Position numbers and translations under genes: made by a program. The notes under the pieces were generated by a model that was given only the letters and a program-made list of their open reading frames with translations, was not told the origin of the DNA and did not search any database. A stretch of 64,000 nucleotides of DNA, taken from contig NZ_CP096883.1 in NCBI RefSeq assembly GCF_023273895.1, positions 1,736,001 through 1,800,000 on the forward strand. The letters run 5' to 3'. This DNA comes from Sphingobacterium sp. PCS056 (GTDB taxonomy: Bacteria; Bacteroidota; Bacteroidia; Sphingobacteriales; Sphingobacteriaceae). Positions 59,759 to 64,000 of the stretch are shown in pieces; positions within the stretch are counted from its first letter, which is position 1; each line of letters starts with the position of its first letter.

Positions 59759-60473
59759 ATTTCAATGCATTTAGGTATCTTTTTATAGTTTCCTCCAATC
59801 CAAGGTAAAGTGCGTCTGCGACAAGTGCATGCCCAATGCTAACTTCTAGTAATCCTGGAATATGCTGATTAAAATAGGTTAAATTGTTTAAATCAAGATC
59901 GTGTCCGGCGTTAATTCCTAATCCTACTTCTCTAGCTTTTAAAGCTGCATGAAAATAAGGTCTAATGGCTTCATCTCTTTCTTCTAAAAATGCTTGTGCG
60001 TACGATTCGGTATATAGTTCAATTCGATCTGTACCTGTTTCAGCAGCAGCCTCTACCATATCTTCATCTGGGTCAACAAATATGGATACTCGAATGCCCT
60101 GATCTTTAAAAAGTTTACACATATCACTTAAATAAGCCTTATGTTTAATCGTATCCCACCCATGATTTGAAGTAATCTGACCCTCTACATCTGGTACTAA
60201 TGTCACTTGTGCGGGTTTGTTGGCTAGGACGAGGTCAATAAATTTCTGTTCTTGACAATTGCCTTCGATGTTTAATTCTGTTTGAATATTGGCTTTCAAA
60301 TCAAAAACATCTGTATAACGAATATGACGTTCGTCCGGTCTTGGATGAACAGTGATTCCATTTGCACCAAAGCGTTCGCAGGCTAAAGCTGCAGCTAATA
60401 CATTTGGGTTGTTTCCTCCCCGTGAATTACGGAGAGTAGCTATTTTATTGATGTTTACAGATAGTGCGGTCAT
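59757..60473 (-). CDS. pdxJ: Pyridoxine 5'-phosphate synthase PdxJ
   Basis: PdxJ condenses 1-deoxy-xylulose-5-phosphate with 3-amino-2-oxopropyl phosphate to pyridoxine 5'-phosphate (DXP-dependent vitamin B6 route). The 238 residues fit. Visible motifs are [17 protein letters not shown] (4-20), [19 protein letters not shown] (about 32-50), [25 protein letters not shown] (about 149-157), [15 protein letters not shown] (about 190-204) and [13 protein letters not shown]. The catalytic Glu and His residues lie in these segments. An exact minus-strand -7 box lies 29 bases upstream. Confidence 0.96.
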   Translation of the reverse strand: MTALSVNINKIATLRNSRGGNNPNVLAAALACERFGANGITVHPRPDERHIRYTDVFDLKANIQTELNIEGNCQEQKFIDLVLANKPAQVTLVPDVEGQITSNHGWDTIKHKAYLSDMCKLFKDQGIRVSIFVDPDEDMVEAAAETGTDRIELYTESYAQAFLEERDEAIRPYFHAALKAREVGLGINAGHDLDLNNLTYFNQHIPGLLEVSIGHALVADALYLGLEETIKRYLNALK

Positions 60474-60501
60474 GTTTATTCCAATCTTTTAAGTAAAAAT
60501 A

Positions 60502-60509
60502 CAAAACTA
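60502..60509 (-). promoter_or_regulatory. Candidate -7 box for pdxJ
   Basis: On the minus strand this reads TAGTTTTG, an exact TAnnTTTG match 29 bases before the pdxJ start. No TTG at the -33 distance. Confidence 0.4.
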
Positions 60510-60590
60510 TTTGAATGCATGCTTATATTAACACTAATTTGCTTGATAAAGAGCATATTCTTTATTTGATTTTTTTTAACTTGCATCAAT

Positions 60591-61385
60591 ATGGAAGGAT
60601 TTGATTATAGTCTGTTTAGAGGTTTCCGTTTATTGGATGTCATTGATATTATTTTAGTAGCGATTATTATTTACTATGTGTATAGTTTAATCCGTGGCAC
60701 CATCGCTGTTAACATTTTAATTGGTGTTGCTTTATTTTACGGTATCTATATTATTGTTAAGCAAATGCACATGCGTTTGTTGACCGAGATATTTGGTGGA
60801 TTTATTTCTGTGGGATCAATCGCTTTGATTGTGGTCTTTCAACAAGAAATCCGGCGATTCTTATTGCATATCGGAAAGAATATCTCGATGAAACGAAAGA
60901 AAATTTTATGGTCATTTTTGGTAAGTAAACGCACTGTTGCGAAAGATAATTCTGAACATCTTAAACCTATTATTGAATCTTGTCGTAGTATGTCGAAGTC
61001 TCGTACAGGTGCTTTATTAGTCTTTTCTAAATACTTTGATGAGGAATATTACCAAAGCAGTGGTGAATATATTGATGCACATATCTCTAAGCGTTTAATA
61101 GAAAGTATTTTTAATAAAAATAGCCCTTTACATGATGGAGCTGTTGTTGTAGTAGATTTTAAAATTATGTCAGCTTCTTGTATTTTACCTTTATCAGATA
61201 GCGAAGATCTACCTTTGCAGTTTGGCTTGCGCCATCGCGCTGCTATTGGAGTAACAGAGGTTTCGGATGCTGTTGCTGTTATTGTATCGGAGGAAACAGG
61301 TGAAATATCATTTGCTAAAGATGGTAATGTCAATATGAATATTACGCATGAGGAATTGGCCGAATTACTTAAAGAAGAATTATAA
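60591..61385 (+). CDS. cdaA: Membrane diadenylate cyclase CdaA (c-di-AMP synthase)
   Basis: The enzyme joins two ATP into cyclic di-AMP, a signal that controls potassium, osmotic and cell-wall balance. The 264 residues carry three transmembrane helices (about 15-33, 40-57, 68-84), then the DisA_N domain (about 100-240) with the catalytic motifs HDGAVVV (181-187, DGA) and LRHRAAIG (213-220, RHR). YbbR/cdaR, often adjacent in Firmicutes, is not seen here. It is divergent from pdxJ. Confidence 0.94.
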   Translation: MEGFDYSLFRGFRLLDVIDIILVAIIIYYVYSLIRGTIAVNILIGVALFYGIYIIVKQMHMRLLTEIFGGFISVGSIALIVVFQQEIRRFLLHIGKNISMKRKKILWSFLVSKRTVAKDNSEHLKPIIESCRSMSKSRTGALLVFSKYFDEEYYQSSGEYIDAHISKRLIESIFNKNSPLHDGAVVVVDFKIMSASCILPLSDSEDLPLQFGLRHRAAIGVTEVSDAVAVIVSEETGEISFAKDGNVNMNITHEELAELLKEEL

Positions 61386-61416
61386 ATGCCCTTTTTCCAA
61401 AAAAAAGGCATTTATA
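61381..61416. terminator. Hairpin between cdaA and the DUF2911 gene
   Basis: TATAAATGCC (61381-61390) and GGCATTTATA (61407-61416) pair over 10 bp, with a loop that can pair T-run to A-run. It overlaps the cdaA stop and lies between converging genes. Confidence 0.55.
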
Positions 61417-61424
61417 ACTTAATC

Positions 61425-62273
61425 CTATTTACTGGCTTCTTGAATAACCTGTGTATTTAATTTAACGTATTCTGTGTTGTTTTCTTTTTGAGCAATTTCT
61501 AGTCCTTTTTTTGCAGTAGCAATAGCACCTTTTTTATCACCAGCTTTTAACTGGATCTTTGCCTTCCAATAACGAATGTAAGGAGCTTCAGGATTTCCCT
61601 TTTCAGCTTCATTAGCCCACACCAATGCTTTATTGAGATCAAGATTGTTAGTTAGATAAAATTGTGCGGCTTGTAGATAAGGTTTTTTATCCCCTTTCAT
61701 CGCTTCATCAATGTTTGCTAAGATTTCTTTAGTTTGATCTACTTTTATCGTAAACTTGGTATATGTATTTTCCCAAGCTAATGATAATGTCGCGGCATTA
61801 GTCGTTACATTCTCAAACTGCATGGTAAATGTTTCTACTTTGTTGGAAAGTTTTGTAGACTTAACATTAAAACGGAGCAAATCGTCTTTTTTATCGTATG
61901 TATAAGCTCCCCATTGATTACTATTTTTAGTGAGGATGATCGTCCATTCTCCTTGAGTAGGAATGGTTAAGATACCATATGTACCAGCAGGAACTTTATT
62001 TCCTTCTATTGTAACTTCTTCTTCGAATTTAATAACAGGAATGTTGTTTGCTCCAGTCCTCCAAACTTCATTATAAGGAACTAAACCACCGAATATAACA
62101 CGTCCATTAATATTTGGTCTTTGATAAGAAAGTGATAGATTTTTAATTCCTAATCCTTGTGTGATGGAAGTAGTGCTACTAGCTTGTGGTAGTTTTACTT
62201 GAGCAAAAGAAGTCGAAGATAGACTAAATGTAAGTAAAGTTGCTGCACACAGTGTTAAAATAGATTTTTTCAT
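61425..62273 (-). CDS. Secreted DUF2911 protein with C-terminal TPR-like helices
   Basis: The 282 residues have a signal peptide (ending TSFAQ, about 25). The DUF2911 beta domain (about 28-165) shows LSYQRPNINGRVIFGGLVPYNEVWRTGANN and KVPAGTYGILTIPTQGEWTIILTKNSNQWG. A helical end (about 190-275, AAQFYLTNN, ALVWANEAEKGN, AIATAKKGLEIAQKEN) resembles two TPR repeats. It is periplasmic or surface exposed; its function is unknown although the family is common in Bacteroidota. Confidence 0.88.
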   Translation of the reverse strand: MKKSILTLCAATLLTFSLSSTSFAQVKLPQASSTTSITQGLGIKNLSLSYQRPNINGRVIFGGLVPYNEVWRTGANNIPVIKFEEEVTIEGNKVPAGTYGILTIPTQGEWTIILTKNSNQWGAYTYDKKDDLLRFNVKSTKLSNKVETFTMQFENVTTNAATLSLAWENTYTKFTIKVDQTKEILANIDEAMKGDKKPYLQAAQFYLTNNLDLNKALVWANEAEKGNPEAPYIRYWKAKIQLKAGDKKGAIATAKKGLEIAQKENNTEYVKLNTQVIQEASK

Positions 62274-62334
62274 TCTGAAAATGTTTAATTTTCACTAAAA
62301 TACTGGTAAATAATCAGAATAAAGAATTTTTGAT

Positions 62335-62379
62335 TTTAAAAAACAAAGACCGTTAAAATGATTTTATCGGTCTTTGTTT
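62335..62379 (-). terminator. Terminator of the GH123/DUF4091-like gene
   Basis: On the minus strand AAACAAAGACCG and CGGTCTTTGTTT form a 12-bp stem whose loop can pair further, followed by a run of T. It begins 8 bases after the stop codon. Confidence 0.85.
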
Positions 62380-62386
62380 CATCGTT

Positions 62387-64000
62387 CTATAAGCTGTTTA
62401 ATATTGCTTTAGCTTCTTTAATTTGCTTCGGAATTGCGTTTTGAATAATATTTTTATTCGTAAATCCTGCAATTGCTTTATTTAATTTTTCTAATTGAGC
62501 AGGGGTTAATTGATCTCTTAAAATTCTTATTTTTTCAGCATCTTGAATACCTTCAATTAACTTTTCAAAACGAATAGATGTCATGTTGTTCGGATATACA
62601 AAATAAGTGTCGCCACCTAACCAGGTTCCATAACGAGTGTCTTGATTCGGATTTGTATTCCAACAGTCAAATGCCCATCTTAAGTAGCCATCAAAACCCC
62701 TTTGCACACTGTGCCAAGCTAACCAAGTTGCTTCTTGATAACCAGAATTGGTAAATGTATTTGGGAAAATTTCAGAACAACAAGTATAGACAGTTGTTTT
62801 GTATCCTTTGTCTTTACGTGCTTTTAAAACTTCTGGAGCCATATCTTCTCCTAAGGTGATACTATAATCTGCAAAATTATCTGAAATCTCTGGATGATAT
62901 GCACCTGCAAGGGATGATTTGAACTGTGGATCAGCTTCTTTAATGATTGCTATTGCGCGTTTCATATCTTCAAGTGGTCTTTCATCCATTGCGATTGTAG
63001 TCCATTCAAAATATCCTTTTTGTTTTAGGTGCCTTGCAAAATCTTTTAATAAGGGTAACCAGTGTTCTCTATATTTTGGATCATCTGTTTTAACTTTGAG
63101 AATTTGGTAATTACCCGATGTTTCATCAAAATATTGAAAATTCATATTCCATGGAATCATACTATAACAATTGATATATTCTGAAATACCAATTTCACGC
63201 ATGAAACTTACCCATTTATCAAAAATGCTATAATCGTATGACCAAGAACCATCCCTCTTTTTTGTCCATTTGATCATAGCTTGGTATTTATCATAAGTTT
63301 GTCCGTTCCAAGGGTCATTGATGATACTTGCAGTGATGTTTTTTTGGCCAGCGTCCCGTAACCTTTCATAATATGGTTTCATGGCATTGAAGTGTGCTGA
63401 AGACCATAGCTCGACTTTATGTTGTCTCGCAATAGAGTAAGGGTTTTGCCAAAGATCTAAGTGATACGCCCAATTTTTTGCTTCTGGAAGTACATGTGTC
63501 AATACTTCTACTGTGTAGGGAATGGTTGTATTATAATTTGTACCTTTTAGTGTAATTGAACCTTTATAGATTCCCGCCGCTGCGTCACGAGGAACTTGGA
63601 TACTTAACCAGAGGGGTCTGGTTGTATTTTTATCATATTCAAAAGTTGATTGATTGGTAATACGGTCTGCAACTAAAGCCGAATCTAATACCTGGCTAAT
63701 ACCACAACCATTTTTTAGATCTCCTGCTAAATCTGTCATCACATATGAAATATATCCAATGGCAATATCTTTTGTTCCGATTTCTTGCGCTTCATTATTT
63801 CTTAATGGTGAAGAACTCACTTCAATTTTATCATGATTTTGGTTGCTCCAAAAAACCAGTTGTGTATGCACTTTTTCGCCCTTCCAAGCTTTTGTATTCC
63901 ATGATTTACTCCATGTTTCAACCGTAGGCGGGTTTGTTTTAGAATAACTGTAATTAGCTGTGCTAAAAGCGAAATTACTTTTCTCTTTTAAATTGTTCCA
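62387..64000 (-). CDS. GH123/DUF4091-like glycosidase, 5' end outside the window
   Basis: The frame is open to the right edge of the window (first visible codon TGG at 64000), so about 537 residues of a longer protein are present and the N-terminus is missing. A GTG at 63871 could be mistaken for the start, but the upstream residues (TWSKSWNTKAWKGEKVHTQL) belong to the same fold. The N-terminal part is the beta domain of GH123-like proteins. The barrel follows, with WAYHLDLWQNPYSIARQ and the acidic pair in IAMDERPLEDM, as in the Asp-Glu catalytic site of GH123 N-acetylgalactosaminidases. The substrate is unproven. Confidence 0.78.
   Translation of the reverse strand, partial: WNNLKEKSNFAFSTANYSYSKTNPPTVETWSKSWNTKAWKGEKVHTQLVFWSNQNHDKIEVSSSPLRNNEAQEIGTKDIAIGYISYVMTDLAGDLKNGCGISQVLDSALVADRITNQSTFEYDKNTTRPLWLSIQVPRDAAAGIYKGSITLKGTNYNTTIPYTVEVLTHVLPEAKNWAYHLDLWQNPYSIARQHKVELWSSAHFNAMKPYYERLRDAGQKNITASIINDPWNGQTYDKYQAMIKWTKKRDGSWSYDYSIFDKWVSFMREIGISEYINCYSMIPWNMNFQYFDETSGNYQILKVKTDDPKYREHWLPLLKDFARHLKQKGYFEWTTIAMDERPLEDMKRAIAIIKEADPQFKSSLAGAYHPEISDNFADYSITLGEDMAPEVLKARKDKGYKTTVYTCCSEIFPNTFTNSGYQEATWLAWHSVQRGFDGYLRWAFDCWNTNPNQDTRYGTWLGGDTYFVYPNNMTSIRFEKLIEGIQDAEKIRILRDQLTPAQLEKLNKAIAGFTNKNIIQNAIPKQIKEAKAILNSL

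Noticed and set aside
63871..63873. GTG at 63871 as the start of the GH123-like gene
   Set aside because: The frame is open to the window edge, and the upstream residues continue the same beta domain, so the gene is truncated by the window.

Overview
The window is about 37% G+C by eye, densely coded, and reads as chromosomal DNA from a Bacteroidota member of the Sphingobacterium/Pedobacter type. The support is four SusC/SusD pairs, many lipoprotein signal peptides, a Porin_10-type porin, a DUF6728-like mini-protein, few Shine-Dalgarno sites, and several upstream regions with the Bacteroidota promoter pattern TTG-N(19-22)-TAnnTTTG. The species is an inference; no 16S gene is present.

Left part (1-14.8 kb): a secreted SH3-like protein, then lipB, hflX and recG on the minus strand. 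A complete IS3-family element (5795-7239, 3-bp target duplication TTA) follows, inserted in the loop of the terminator of a minus-strand SusC/SusD operon. Next come an orphan cysteine-rich lipoprotein and a small operon of a DUF6728-like peptide, RidA and an EamA transporter.

Centre (14.8-46.8 kb, plus strand): a large locus that I read as a peptidoglycan/amino-sugar utilisation system. It holds a NagA-type deacetylase, a GHL10 lipoprotein, a hotdog thioesterase, SusC/SusD, an N-acetylmuramoyl-L-alanine amidase, a GH171/DUF1343 exo-muramidase-like lipoprotein (NamZ), two more SusC/SusD pairs that are tandem paralogues, a DUF4623-like lipoprotein, a second GHL10 lipoprotein, a metallophosphatase-PQQ propeller protein, a GH9 enzyme, a polysaccharide deacetylase, MurQ and a sodium:solute symporter. 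Proposed flow: outer-membrane import by SusC/SusD, trimming by amidase, NamZ and GHL10/GH9 enzymes, inner-membrane import by the symporter, then MurQ and NagA converting MurNAc-6P to GlcNAc-6P and GlcN-6P. The kinase that MurQ would need is not in the window. A main novelty is an in-phase A-AAA-AAG slippery heptamer at the end of the GH9 gene, directly before its TAG stop. It could fuse GH9 to the deacetylase, which has no signal peptide of its own. The IS element carries the same heptamer in the same phase.

Right part (46.8-64 kb): punA with a strong promoter, a porin, three identical tRNA-Val(UAC) genes in tandem, an M16 protease, a DUF1080 lipoprotein, an FMN reductase, the housekeeping series parA-parB-DUF5683-dapB-lepB, then pdxJ, cdaA (c-di-AMP synthase), a DUF2911 protein and a GH123/DUF4091-like gene cut by the window edge.
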